This document shows positions 17,717 to 26,857 of a DNA stretch of 64,000 bases, piece by piece. Under the pieces are notes generated by a model. The model was not told the origin of the DNA. It was given only the letters and a program-made list of their open reading frames with translations, and did not search any database. The DNA comes from Corynebacterium accolens. Its GTDB lineage: Bacteria; Actinomycetota; Actinomycetes; Mycobacteriales; Mycobacteriaceae. The stretch's first letter is position 1, and each line of letters starts with the position of its first letter. The stretch lies in NCBI RefSeq assembly GCF_023520795.1, contig NZ_CP046605.1, positions 992,001 through 1,056,000 on the forward strand. The letters are read 5' to 3'. The translations under genes were made by a program, and so were the position numbers.

Positions 17717-19588
17717 ATGAGCATTACCGATAACGCCACCGGCGGCGTAAACGAGCCGGAAGATTTTAATAAGTCGGAATCTCAGGACAACTCGCAAGGT
17801 GTCAACCAGGACACCAGGGCTGCGAATACTTCTGAGGGCACCGGCGCTGAGTCCAAAGATTCGGCCAACGACAACTCCCAGGGGTTCGAGCACCTCGGCC
17901 TGCCAGATAAAATTCTGCAAGCCGTTGCGAAAGTAGGCTTCACCACGCCGTCCCCTATCCAAGCAGAAACCATCCCGATCCTGATGGAAGGCCGCGACGT
18001 CGTGGGCCTTGCACAGACCGGTACCGGCAAAACCGCAGCCTTCGCGCTGCCGGTCTTGTCCCAGCTTGACCCGCAGGCGCGCCACCCGCAGGCGCTCGTC
18101 CTCGCACCAACCCGCGAGCTCGCCCTGCAGGTTGCAGACGCTTTCCAATCCTTCGCGGAAACCCTCAAGGGCATTGAAGTTCTTCCCATCTACGGTGGCC
18201 AGGCCTACGGCATCCAGCTGTCTGGCCTGCGTCGCGGCGCCCAGGTCATCGTGGGTACCCCGGGTCGCGTCATCGACCACTTGGAAAAGGGCTCGCTTGA
18301 CTTGTCCCAGCTGCAGTTCCTCGTCCTCGATGAGGCCGATGAGATGCTGAACATGGGCTTCCAGGAAGACGTTGAGCGCATCCTGGAAAGCACCCCTGAC
18401 CGCAAGCAGGTGGCGCTTTTCTCCGCCACCATGCCTAATGCCATCCGCCGCCTGTCCAAGCAGTACCTGCACAACCCGGCGGAAGTAACCGTTAAGTCCG
18501 AGCGCCGCACCAACGACAACATTAAGCAGCGCTTCCTGCTGATTCCGCACCGCGCAAAGATGGATGCCTTTACCCGCATCCTCGAGGTCATCACCTATGA
18601 CGCCATCATCGTCTTCTGCCGCACCAAGCATGAGACCGAAGAGGTGGCCGAGGCCCTGCGCGATCGCGGCTACAGCGCTGCTGCCATTAACGGCGACATC
18701 GCCCAGGCGCAGCGCGAGCGCACCGTCGATCAGCTCAAGGATGGCCGCTTGGACATCCTCGTCGCTACCGACGTCGCCGCGCGTGGCCTTGACGTCGAGC
18801 GCATCACCCACGTGGTGAACTTCGATATCCCGAACGATACCGAGTCCTACGTGCACCGCATCGGCCGTACTGGCCGTGCCGGCCGCTCCGGCGAGGCAAT
18901 CCTGTTCGTCACCCCGCGCGAGCGCCGCATGCTGCGCTCCATCGAACGCGTGACCAATGCTCGCCTCGAAGAGATGGACCTGCCGTCCGTCGATGAGGTC
19001 AATGAGAAGCGCAAGGAAAAGTTTGCGCAGGCCATTACCCAGTCCATGGACAACAAGCAGGCCGATTTCTTCCGCAACTTGGTGCGCAAGTACTCGGAAG
19101 ACAACAACGTCGCGATGGATGACATCGCCGCTGCGTTGGCCGTCATGCACCAGGGTGGCAAGAACTTCCTATTGGAAGACAAGCCTTTGCCCAAGCCAAA
19201 GAAGGACCGCCGCGATCGCGATGACCGCAAGCGCGACCGCGACTTCAAGGGCGGCGGCAAGAACCGCGGCGGCTCCAAGCGGCCGGATGGTGACTTTGAG
19301 ACGTACCGGTTGGACGTCGGCAAGCGCCAGAATGTCCGCCCAGGTGCCATCGTCGGTGCAATCGCCAACGAAGGTGGCCTGTCAGCCAAGGACTTTGGCC
19401 GCATCACCATTGCAGTGGGGCACACCCTCGTGGACCTGCCGAAGAACATGGACCCAGCTGTGCTGGACCGTCTGAAGGATACCCGGATTTCTGGGCAGCT
19501 CATCAAGATTCAGAAGGATACTGGTCGCCCGCCTCGCCGTGATGGCGGCGGCGGTGGACGCAAACATGGTGGTCGCTTCCGCGACTAA
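17717..19588 (+). CDS. deaD: DEAD-box ATP-dependent RNA helicase, DeaD/CsdA type
   Basis: A 623-residue RNA helicase likely used in ribosome assembly and mRNA turnover, often in the cold. The first 50 residues are acidic and disordered. Motifs follow in order: Q motif around FEHLGLPDKI, motif I AQTGTGKT, Ia PTRELALQ, Ib TPGR, II DEAD, III SAT, V ATDVAARGLD, VI HRIGRTGRAG. The C-terminus has a charged linker, a DbpA-type RNA-binding domain (YRLDVGKRQNVRPGAIVGAI) and a short Arg/Gly tail. The frame opens at 17684, but the ATG at 17717 starts the natural N-terminus (MSITDN). TAGGGT at 17701-17706 may be the -10 of a near-leaderless message. A terminator follows. Confidence 0.93.
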   Translation: MSITDNATGGVNEPEDFNKSESQDNSQGVNQDTRAANTSEGTGAESKDSANDNSQGFEHLGLPDKILQAVAKVGFTTPSPIQAETIPILMEGRDVVGLAQTGTGKTAAFALPVLSQLDPQARHPQALVLAPTRELALQVADAFQSFAETLKGIEVLPIYGGQAYGIQLSGLRRGAQVIVGTPGRVIDHLEKGSLDLSQLQFLVLDEADEMLNMGFQEDVERILESTPDRKQVALFSATMPNAIRRLSKQYLHNPAEVTVKSERRTNDNIKQRFLLIPHRAKMDAFTRILEVITYDAIIVFCRTKHETEEVAEALRDRGYSAAAINGDIAQAQRERTVDQLKDGRLDILVATDVAARGLDVERITHVVNFDIPNDTESYVHRIGRTGRAGRSGEAILFVTPRERRMLRSIERVTNARLEEMDLPSVDEVNEKRKEKFAQAITQSMDNKQADFFRNLVRKYSEDNNVAMDDIAAALAVMHQGGKNFLLEDKPLPKPKKDRRDRDDRKRDRDFKGGGKNRGGSKRPDGDFETYRLDVGKRQNVRPGAIVGAIANEGGLSAKDFGRITIAVGHTLVDLPKNMDPAVLDRLKDTRISGQLIKIQKDTGRPPRRDGGGGGRKHGGRFRD

Positions 19589-19598
19589 TTAAACCTCC

Positions 19599-19627
19599 AA
19601 AGGGCCTCTTTTTAGAGGCCCTTTTTT
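19599..19627 (+). terminator. Rho-independent terminator of deaD
   Basis: Stem GGGCCTCT (19602-19609) pairs with AGAGGCCC (19614-19621) around a 4-base loop, followed by six T. It starts about ten bases after the deaD stop. Confidence 0.92.
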
Positions 19628-19735
19628 CATGCCTTCTGACCTGCGCTTTTACTATAAATGGGGGTAGTGTGTCAGAGCGGTTTTGTATGGTGTATGGCGA
19701 AAGCATGTTCTAGTAAATCTCTTGAAAGGAAGTCC

Positions 19736-20974
19736 ATGAATGCGCCATATTATGCCAATACCAATCCGGAAAATTCTACCTCCCGTGCAGCTACGGAGAT
19801 TAGGAAGGCGGAATACCAGTTCTGGGAGAATCTTCATCCTGACCCAGATGATGATATCGAAATTATTAGCCAATCACTGTCTGATTTAACCGGGGCGCGT
19901 CAGTCCCGCATTAGAAATATTATTTTCGCCTTCGAGCGATTAAAGGAGCTGCCGCGGCTGCGCGCCCGGCAAGAACAGCATTTCCATTTAGATTTAGACC
20001 GACTGATTACGATTGACCAAACCCTAGCCAAACTCGGCGCCATTGATGCGGAGAAGAAATTCACTATCGATGACGCCCTGACCAACTACTTGACCCCAAC
20101 TCGTCCCAATCAAAAGCTGCCCTCGCACCGCAATCTCCGCCGCAAGCTGCGCGAGCTCATTGTGCGCCTCGATCCCTCTATTGCCTCGCGGGATCCGCGC
20201 CGCAAGCAAACCTATAGCGTTGAACCTACAGGCGGGGAGTGGGCCGCGGTTTGTCTGGACGTCGGGTTGGAAACCGCGGAGATAATCGACCGCAATATTC
20301 GGGATATCGCTACGGACAAGGACCTCACGATGGCTGAGGCCGCAGTGGAGCTGCTGACTGGAAAGGCGCAGGCGAAGGCCAAGGTCGTGTTGAATATGTA
20401 TCGCTGCGACCTGCCGGATGGACCCGCGTTTGTACAGAATTTAGGTTGGGTATCCCCGGAGACCGCGGATGACCTACAGGCTCGGGCGACAGCGACAAGG
20501 GATATGGAGAAGGCCGGTCAGGCGGAGAACCCTAACTATGTGACGCCGCCAGATATCCGGGCGTTTGTAGAGGGCTTGGACGGCACGTGCCGGTGGCCAG
20601 GCTGCACGCGGCCGGCGGTAGCGTCCCAGATGGACCATCGGCACGACTTTGCAGACGGCGGGCCGACCTCGGCAGCAAACCTCACCTGCTTATGCCAGCA
20701 CCATCACAACATTAAGACCGATGGGAGGGCGTTTTATATCAAGGACCCGATAAGCGGGGACATCGTCTGGCTTTTTGATGACTCTACGTGGGTCTATGAC
20801 TCCGCCAGCGGGCCGTTGGCGCCCAAGAACCGCAGGTGGGCGCAGACGGTGGCACAGGCGACGCAGAAGCGGAGGGAGAATGCGCATGCAGATGCGCAGC
20901 AACTAAAAGAAGAACTTCGGGAGGAGTCCACGCATGAAAAAGGGGACAGCGATGACACTGTCCCCGAAAAGTAA
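19736..20974 (+). CDS. DUF222 / 13E12-type HNH endonuclease family protein
   Basis: A 412-residue protein with an N-terminal helical DUF222-like region and a C-terminal HNH motif: CRWPGCTRPA, then MDHRHDFADGGPTS, then CLCQHHHNIKTDGR. The paired Cys would hold a structural zinc and the DH/N/H residues the catalytic metal. Members occur in many copies in actinobacterial genomes (13E12 repeat proteins). Function is not established. The frame opens at 19658, but GAAAGGA (19724-19730) just before the ATG at 19736 decides the start. Codons near the 3' end carry a hairpin that acts as terminator for the convergent gene. Confidence 0.87.
   Translation: MNAPYYANTNPENSTSRAATEIRKAEYQFWENLHPDPDDDIEIISQSLSDLTGARQSRIRNIIFAFERLKELPRLRARQEQHFHLDLDRLITIDQTLAKLGAIDAEKKFTIDDALTNYLTPTRPNQKLPSHRNLRRKLRELIVRLDPSIASRDPRRKQTYSVEPTGGEWAAVCLDVGLETAEIIDRNIRDIATDKDLTMAEAAVELLTGKAQAKAKVVLNMYRCDLPDGPAFVQNLGWVSPETADDLQARATATRDMEKAGQAENPNYVTPPDIRAFVEGLDGTCRWPGCTRPAVASQMDHRHDFADGGPTSAANLTCLCQHHHNIKTDGRAFYIKDPISGDIVWLFDDSTWVYDSASGPLAPKNRRWAQTVAQATQKRRENAHADAQQLKEELREESTHEKGDSDDTVPEK
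20937..20965 (-). terminator. Rho-independent terminator of the minus-strand membrane protein, inside the HNH coding sequence
   Basis: On the minus strand GGGGACAG and CTGTCCCC pair around an 8-base loop and are followed by five T (plus-strand A at 20937-20941). It lies 18 bases past the stop of the 20983-21426 gene and within the last codons of the HNH gene. Confidence 0.8.
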
Positions 20975-20982
20975 ATGGCTTC

Positions 20983-21426
20983 CTAGATGTACATCAGGAT
21001 AAGGCAGATGATCCACAGGAGGTTGAAGACGCCGCCGAAAGCGGACAGGGACTTCTTGATGGAGCCCAGGTTGGCGGTATCGCCGGATTCTAGGGCTGCC
21101 TGCGCCGTGCGCTGCTTAGGGAGGATGAGGAAGAAGAGCAGACACCACGCGATGATGGCCACGAGGATGGCGATGTGGAAGTTGACCTGGCTCTTGAAGG
21201 TTTCAATATCAGACAGGAACACTGCAAGGCCAAGGACCGGCACGAGGGCGGAAATGTAGCCGTAAGTATTGGTGATGTTGTGCAAGTTGCGGGCGGCGCC
21301 GAGGGCCGTTTTATCGCCCTGCGCTGCGCCCTGCAGCTGGGTCTGGTAGATGGAGGTGGAAATGCACACGGGGCCGAGCAAAACGATGGCCGCTGCCACG
21401 TGCAGGAAGATGAACAAAGTAGTCAT
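20983..21426 (-). CDS. Small integral membrane protein, 147 aa, DUF2269-like
   Basis: Four hydrophobic helices: LFIFLHVAAAIVLLGPVCI at the N-terminus, YISALVPVLGLAVFL, an IAILVAIIAWCLLFFLIL segment, and FNLLWIICLILMYI at the end. The first helix holds a His in HVAA, as seen in small heme- or quinone-associated membrane families. The pattern resembles DUF2269, but this is a loose match. No partner gene is evident, since neighbours are convergent or separated. Function unknown. Confidence 0.7.
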   Translation of the reverse strand: MTTLFIFLHVAAAIVLLGPVCISTSIYQTQLQGAAQGDKTALGAARNLHNITNTYGYISALVPVLGLAVFLSDIETFKSQVNFHIAILVAIIAWCLLFFLILPKQRTAQAALESGDTANLGSIKKSLSAFGGVFNLLWIICLILMYI

Positions 21427-21482
21427 GGAGGATGCCCTTCAGTTAAGAAAAGTTGCCTTGTTCACCCTAATCAATTTAACTG

Positions 21483-22049
21483 CTAGAAATCGAACCGACA
21501 TTGCCTTCTCATTGCACGGACATCCGCGCGGGGCAACGGTAACTCGTACTTGCGCGCGATTTCTGCGAGGCGCCGCGAATAATCACAGCGATTGGCGGGC
21601 GGCAGCCACTCGGAGGGGAGGGAATCGGACTTTTCCTGATTGAGCTTCCGGCTGGTCGCCACCAAGTTGAGGGGATCGTTGGCAAAGCGGATCTTGGTGT
21701 CTTGGTCCCATTCTGCGGCACCCATGTCAAAGGCGGCAGAAAGTGGGAAGATGTGGTCGACCTCAATAGGGGAGGTGGCTGAAATCATCTCGCCCGCGTA
21801 GGGGTCATAGAGCGTGCCGGATTGCGGCCGGCAGTCTGCGAACGCCTCGCTGGCTTGGTTCTCCATGATGGCCTCACGCGTGGTGCATGCACCGTTTGGC
21901 TGCCAGCCGCCGAACTCGTCGCGGTCGTAGCCCTGCAATTCCGCGCGGGATGGAACGGTGGAGACATCAAAACGCGGAAAAGGCCACGCATACCATGCGA
22001 TAACGAGAGCGGTTATGCATGATAGCGCGGCCAGGTAATAGGACTTCAT
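21483..22049 (-). CDS. Secreted or membrane-anchored HNH-type endonuclease (DUF1524-like)
   Basis: A 188-residue protein with an N-terminal signal or anchor helix (YYLAALSCITALVIAWYAW), so it acts outside the cytoplasm. The nuclease core is VDHIFPLSAAFDMGAAEW followed by FANDPLNLVATSRKLNQEKSD, the DH...N...N..K arrangement of DUF1524-type HNH nucleases. A role in degrading external DNA for nutrition or competition is possible. Cysteines at GACTTRE, FADCRP, NRCDYS and RRQCRF could form two disulfides, fitting an exported protein. It ends 56 bases from the start region of the 20983-21426 gene on the same strand. Confidence 0.82.
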   Translation of the reverse strand: MKSYYLAALSCITALVIAWYAWPFPRFDVSTVPSRAELQGYDRDEFGGWQPNGACTTREAIMENQASEAFADCRPQSGTLYDPYAGEMISATSPIEVDHIFPLSAAFDMGAAEWDQDTKIRFANDPLNLVATSRKLNQEKSDSLPSEWLPPANRCDYSRRLAEIARKYELPLPRADVRAMRRQCRFDF

Positions 22050-22083
22050 GTCCTATTGGACTCCGCGAGGTGCGGGAAGGTTC

Positions 22084-23655
22084 CTACTTGTTATCGGAAA
22101 CCTTTTCTGCTGCTTCCTCGAAGTCCAGGGAGTCGTCCTTCTCAACGAGCTTGGCAAGCTTCTCGGCTTCCTCGAACTCGTCCAGAACCTCCTGGTCTGG
22201 CTGCTTGGTAGCCAAGGTGACCAGAACGGTGACGATGAGTGCGGAGAAGAAGCCCGGAACCATCTCGTAGAGGGAATCGCCGAGCGGGGACATGCCCCAA
22301 CCGATGGCGACGACTGCACCGGTAACCATACCGGCGATTGCACCGGTTGCGTTGAGGCGCTTCCAGTACAGGGCCAGGATGACCAGCGGACCGAATGCGG
22401 AACCGAAACCAGCCCATGCGAAGCCGACCAGGCCAAGAATGGAGTCGGACGGGTTGATAGCCAGGAGTGCGGCGATAACCGCGATGGCCACAACGGCGGT
22501 ACGGGACAGGTTAATCAGAACGCCCTCGGAAGGCTTGCGCTTTGCGATGATGAGGTAGAGGTCCTCAATCAGGGAAGAGGAAACCACGAGCATCTGGGAA
22601 GACATGGTGGACATGATCGCTGCCAGAACTGCGGTCAAGACGAAACCTGCAGGCAATGGGTGCATCATGGCCTGAGCCATATCCAAGAAGATGGTCTCGA
22701 AGTTTTCTTGGTCAGTGATGGTTTCACCGAACTGGGTGAAGTACACGGTACCGGTAAGCGCAACGAAGATAGCGCCGATGACGGAAAGACCCATCCAGGT
22801 GATGCCGTAGAAACGGCCCTGCTTGGCGTCGGAAGGCTTACGCAGCGCCATGAAGCGCACGATAATGTGCGGCTGACCAAAGTAGCCAAGGCCCCAAGCG
22901 GCGTTACCAACGATAACACCAGCGGAAACACCGGCGAAGAGAGAGAAGTAGTTATCGTTTGGCTCGAGTGCGCCGTCGGTAGCGTAGCTGTTTTCGGTAG
23001 CGAAGGAGAAGATCGCGCCGGCATCGTCAAGAGCGAAAAGCGCCATGATTGGCACGATCAGCAGGGCGACGAACATCAGCATGCCCTGCATAGCGTCGGT
23101 GTAGGACACTGCCAGGAAGCCACCGATGAAGGTGTAGAAAATGGTCACTGCGGCGATGACCAACATACCGGTGATGTAGTCGCCACCGAAGGTGGACTCG
23201 AAGTAACGACCACCGGAGACCATGCCGGAAGAGACGTAGAAGGTAAAGAAGAAGATAATGATAATTGCGGAGATAATACGCAGCATGCGCGACTTATCGC
23301 GCAGACGGTTCTCGAAGAAGGAGGGGACCGTAATGGAATCGCCCGCAACCTCCGAGTAAGCGCGCAGACGCGGCGCAATCCACTTCCAGTTTGCCCATGC
23401 ACCGATAAGGAGGCCGATAGGCATCCACAGCTCGGAAAAACCGGAAAGGAAGAGCGCGCCAGGCAGACCCATAAGCAGCCAGCCGGACATATCGGATGCG
23501 CCGGCGGAGAGAGCAGCTACGAATGGGTGCAGGCCACGGCCGCCCAAAACATAATCGTCATATTCGTCGGTTTGTTTGTAGCTCCAGTAGCCAATGGCTG
23601 CCATTACGAGGAAGTACACAATCATCGCAATGACGTACCAAGTTGATTCTTGCAC
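22084..23655 (-). CDS. putP: Sodium/proline symporter (PutP), SSS family
   Basis: Imports L-proline with Na+. The 523-residue protein has about 13 transmembrane helices. N-terminal YVLGGRGLHPFVAALSAGASDMSGWLL is diagnostic, with the Asp and Ser residues that line the Na+ and proline sites in PutP. The GYFGQPHIIVRFMALRKP segment and a charged cytosolic C-terminal tail follow. The start is GTG at 23655 with AAGGAG 7 bases before it. It is divergent from the SNF2 gene across a 180-base gap that holds a GlxR-like site. Confidence 0.92.
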   Translation of the reverse strand: MQESTWYVIAMIVYFLVMAAIGYWSYKQTDEYDDYVLGGRGLHPFVAALSAGASDMSGWLLMGLPGALFLSGFSELWMPIGLLIGAWANWKWIAPRLRAYSEVAGDSITVPSFFENRLRDKSRMLRIISAIIIIFFFTFYVSSGMVSGGRYFESTFGGDYITGMLVIAAVTIFYTFIGGFLAVSYTDAMQGMLMFVALLIVPIMALFALDDAGAIFSFATENSYATDGALEPNDNYFSLFAGVSAGVIVGNAAWGLGYFGQPHIIVRFMALRKPSDAKQGRFYGITWMGLSVIGAIFVALTGTVYFTQFGETITDQENFETIFLDMAQAMMHPLPAGFVLTAVLAAIMSTMSSQMLVVSSSLIEDLYLIIAKRKPSEGVLINLSRTAVVAIAVIAALLAINPSDSILGLVGFAWAGFGSAFGPLVILALYWKRLNATGAIAGMVTGAVVAIGWGMSPLGDSLYEMVPGFFSALIVTVLVTLATKQPDQEVLDEFEEAEKLAKLVEKDDSLDFEEAAEKVSDNK

Positions 23656-23748
23656 GTTTCACTCCTTGTAGTGATTTGTCGGACATACCTACGTTAACGG
23701 TGACTTAAGGTTCACCCAAGCTAAAATTCAGCTGTGGCATAGATCTCT

Positions 23749-23764
23749 GGTGATGTTTTTCACC
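23749..23764. promoter_or_regulatory. GlxR/CRP-like site (GGTGA-N6-TCACC)
   Basis: A symmetric 16-base site matching 8 of 10 informative positions of TGTGA-N6-TCACA, the binding form of the corynebacterial cAMP regulator GlxR. It lies about 95 bases upstream of putP, a likely carbon-regulated transporter, and 72 bases ahead of the divergent SNF2 gene. Confidence 0.4.
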
Positions 23765-23835
23765 GTTTAACAGCGTAAAGACGTGAATATAACGAGCTTG
23801 TAACAAAACTATACGGGGCTGCTATGCTGGCCGTT

Positions 23836-26800
23836 ATGGCTTCTTACCTTGTGCATGGCCTTTGGCTGCCGGTCTCGGGGCTTGGTCTATGGATTGAGCA
23901 GGTAGAAGGACACAAGATTGTTATGCCTTCGGCCGTGCCGGAGGGGACGTTTCCGCAGGCAGTCGATGCTATCTTGGCTAAGAAATCCTTCCGGAACCGA
24001 GCGCGAGTATCACTGCGGACCCCAAAGGGTAAGGACGTCTCGCTCATGGTGCCCATGGCCATGTTTGCCCCGGAAGAAGCAGTAGAAGCCCTAGCCCAGC
24101 TGGAATACCTGGATCATCACCCGCCGGCATCGATTGCCCCGGATCTGCACTGGCTCATCCACGCATATAGCGGCCTGAGCAAGTTTGTCCGCGCGGGCAG
24201 GGTGACGTTCCGGCTGGCGTACCAGGCTAACGAGTGGTTCCCCATGTGGCAGTTGGCCTCAGGCTTGGGCGAGCGCGGTTGGCTCGCAGAAATGATGGCC
24301 GCGGCACCGGGGATTCTCCATATAAATAATAGAGCCCTGTCAGATGACCTCGCGGATGAACTGACCCATTGGATTGCCAACCGGGAATTGCAGCCGCTGC
24401 TCAATGAACCTCGGCCCATGCCGTGGCACGACTTTGCCCGTGCACTTTTGACGACGTCTCCCATTCGCCGCGGCCGCGCGCAACTACTGCGGGGGCTTAA
24501 TGAATGGAAGAATTCCCTTTACCAGGTGGAACTCCAGCTCGTCTACATCGTGGAGGAACCGGAAGAACAGGATCCAGAAGATGCAGCGTGGCCGATTCGG
24601 GTGCGGGTGCGCTCTGGAACGGATTCGCCGCGGCCGGTGTTGGCGGATGAGTTGGATAGGGCGAGCATCGAGAAGCTGCGCGAAAACCACCGCAAGGCCG
24701 TGCGCGCGGCGCCGAGCCTGGGCCAGAGCACGCAAATGCCCCAGCCTGGCGACGGCGATTGGGATGTTTATCTGGATACGGAGCAGCTCACGCAGTTTAT
24801 TGCGCACGAGGTACCCGAGCTGAAGAAGCGGGGCATTACCGTCATGCTGCCCAAATCGTGGGCGCAGATGGATACGAAGGCCAAGCTGGAAACTCGCGAG
24901 GCGCGGGATCCGGCGGAAGCCGCCACGAAGAAGCACATCGGCATGAATCAGCTCGTGGACTATAACTGGCGCATGTCCGTGGGCGATGTGGAGCTTACCG
25001 AGTCCGAGATGGACGAGTTGGTCAATTCCAAGTCCGGGCTCATCCAGCTGCGCGGCAAGTGGGTGATGGCCGATACCCAGGTCGTATCCAAGGTTTCCTC
25101 TTATATGGAGGAGCTGGCGGATAAGTCCCGCGAACGCGCCAAGAAGGAGCTCGAGCAGCTGGCGGCCTCGGCGGAGATGGCCAAGAAGCTAGGTGAGCCG
25201 GGCTGGCAGCAGCTCATGGCGGAGGTTGAGCGTCGCCGAGCGGAGTTCAACGAGAAGAGCGAGCACCAGGTCACGGTGGCGGAGCTGCGGGAGCTGGCGC
25301 TCGAGTCGATGGCTCAGGAGCCCATCGAATTTACCGGCAGCACGTGGCATACCGCGTTGCTCGGCGGCATGGATACGGTCGCACCTAAGCGCGTGGACAT
25401 CCCGGAGACCGTCCACGCGGAGCTGCGCGAGTATCAGCGCACGGGCGTGGACTGGCTGTATTGGATGTCGCGCAATAATATTGGCGCCGTGCTTGCCGAT
25501 GACATGGGGCTCGGCAAAACACTCCAACTACTGTCCCTTTTGGCAGTGGAGAAAGAGCGCGGTGAACAGACCGGGCCCACCTTGGTCGTTGCACCCACCT
25601 CCGTGGTGGGCAACTGGGCTCGCGAGGCCCGCCGCTTCGTGCCGGATTTTAAGGTCATGGTGCAACACGGCGCGGGGCGTCCGGGCGGGGAGAGGTTCCT
25701 CGAGGCCGCCGCGAAAGCCGATCTGGTCATTACGACGTACGGCACCGTCAGCCGGGATTTCAACCTCTTGGGTGAGGTGTCCTGGCAGCGCGTGGTCCTC
25801 GATGAGGCGCAGGCCATTAAGAACTCGGCCACGCGTTCCTCCAAGGCGGTGCGATCGCTGCCGTCTGAACACCGCGTGGCGCTAACCGGTACTCCGGTGG
25901 AAAACCGGCTGTCAGAGATGCGCTCCATCTTGGACTTTTGCAACCCAGGAATTTTGGGTACGGCGTCCTTCTTCCGCAATCACTTTGCCAAGGCCATCGA
26001 GCGCAATAATGATGAGGAGATGTCCGAGCGCCTGCGCGCGCTGACCGCACCTCTCATCCTGCGCCGCGTCAAGACCGATCCCAATATCATCGATGACCTG
26101 CCGGAAAAGTCCGAGCAGATTCTTACGGTATCCATGACCACCGAGCAGGCAGCTTTGTATAAGGCACTGGTCAATGAGGTGAAGAAGAGCTTGGAGGATG
26201 CTACGGGCATCAGCAAGCGCGGCATTGTCTTGGCCTCCCTGACGCGCATTAAGCAGATCTGCAATCACCCAGCACACTACCTGGGGGATGATTCGCCGGT
26301 GGTTATCAAGGGCAAGCACCGCTCGGGCAAGGTGAAGGAGCTGATGCGGATTGTCGATGCCGCCACCGAGTCCGGCGAGCGCCTGCTGATCTTTACCCAG
26401 TACAAGGCCTTCGGTGATATCTTGCAGCCCTACCTGAGCGGGCAGCTGGGCCACGAGATTCCCTTCCTGCACGGCGGGGTGACGAAGAATAAGCGCGACC
26501 AAATGGTGGAGGACTTCCAGGCCGATGATGGCCCACAGGCGATGATCCTTTCGCTCAAGGCGGGCGGCACGGGCCTCAACCTCACCGCGGCATCGATCGT
26601 GGTGCACATGGACCGCTGGTGGAACCCCGCGGTGGAAAATCAGGCTACGGACCGCGCCTTCCGCATTGGTCAGCGCCGCAACGTGCAGGTGTATAAGATG
26701 ATTACCGCTGGCACGTTGGAAGAATCCATTCAAGACATTTTGGATGGCAAGACGCAGCTGGCTGGGGCCGTCGTCGGTGAAGGCGAAGGTTGGCTCACGG

Positions 26801-26853
26801 AACTGGAGCCGGACCAGCTGGCAGAGCTTATGAGTTACCGGGGAAAGGAGTAA
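23836..26853 (+). CDS. SNF2-family DNA-dependent ATPase/helicase (HelZ-like)
   Basis: A 1005-residue Swi2/Snf2 translocase. The N-terminal half contains an SNF2-associated region, and the ATPase core occupies about residues 520-1000: DDMGLGKT (Walker A), DEAQ box (LDEAQAIKNS), LTGTPVENRLSE, and C-terminal lobe motifs LSLKAGGTGLNLT and DRAFRIGQRRNVQV. Such enzymes move along duplex DNA and remodel protein-DNA complexes. Length and its SWIM neighbour match mycobacterial HelZ. I prefer the ATG at 23836, which is 7 bases behind TATGCT, over the ATG at 23824. The SWIM gene starts 4 bases after its stop with AAGGAG in between. Confidence 0.9.
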   Translation: MASYLVHGLWLPVSGLGLWIEQVEGHKIVMPSAVPEGTFPQAVDAILAKKSFRNRARVSLRTPKGKDVSLMVPMAMFAPEEAVEALAQLEYLDHHPPASIAPDLHWLIHAYSGLSKFVRAGRVTFRLAYQANEWFPMWQLASGLGERGWLAEMMAAAPGILHINNRALSDDLADELTHWIANRELQPLLNEPRPMPWHDFARALLTTSPIRRGRAQLLRGLNEWKNSLYQVELQLVYIVEEPEEQDPEDAAWPIRVRVRSGTDSPRPVLADELDRASIEKLRENHRKAVRAAPSLGQSTQMPQPGDGDWDVYLDTEQLTQFIAHEVPELKKRGITVMLPKSWAQMDTKAKLETREARDPAEAATKKHIGMNQLVDYNWRMSVGDVELTESEMDELVNSKSGLIQLRGKWVMADTQVVSKVSSYMEELADKSRERAKKELEQLAASAEMAKKLGEPGWQQLMAEVERRRAEFNEKSEHQVTVAELRELALESMAQEPIEFTGSTWHTALLGGMDTVAPKRVDIPETVHAELREYQRTGVDWLYWMSRNNIGAVLADDMGLGKTLQLLSLLAVEKERGEQTGPTLVVAPTSVVGNWAREARRFVPDFKVMVQHGAGRPGGERFLEAAAKADLVITTYGTVSRDFNLLGEVSWQRVVLDEAQAIKNSATRSSKAVRSLPSEHRVALTGTPVENRLSEMRSILDFCNPGILGTASFFRNHFAKAIERNNDEEMSERLRALTAPLILRRVKTDPNIIDDLPEKSEQILTVSMTTEQAALYKALVNEVKKSLEDATGISKRGIVLASLTRIKQICNHPAHYLGDDSPVVIKGKHRSGKVKELMRIVDAATESGERLLIFTQYKAFGDILQPYLSGQLGHEIPFLHGGVTKNKRDQMVEDFQADDGPQAMILSLKAGGTGLNLTAASIVVHMDRWWNPAVENQATDRAFRIGQRRNVQVYKMITAGTLEESIQDILDGKTQLAGAVVGEGEGWLTELEPDQLAELMSYRGKE

Positions 26854-26857
26854 GCGG

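Noticed and set aside
17378-19150. Open frame of 590 codons on the minus strand, antisense to hutI and deaD
   Set aside because: It runs across two real genes on the other strand and has no recognisable domain; long antisense frames are common at this GC content.
22048-23646. Open frame of 532 codons on the plus strand, antisense to putP
   Set aside because: The product is a Gly/His/Asp/Glu-rich shadow of putP codons with no domain. The minus strand encodes a full PutP.
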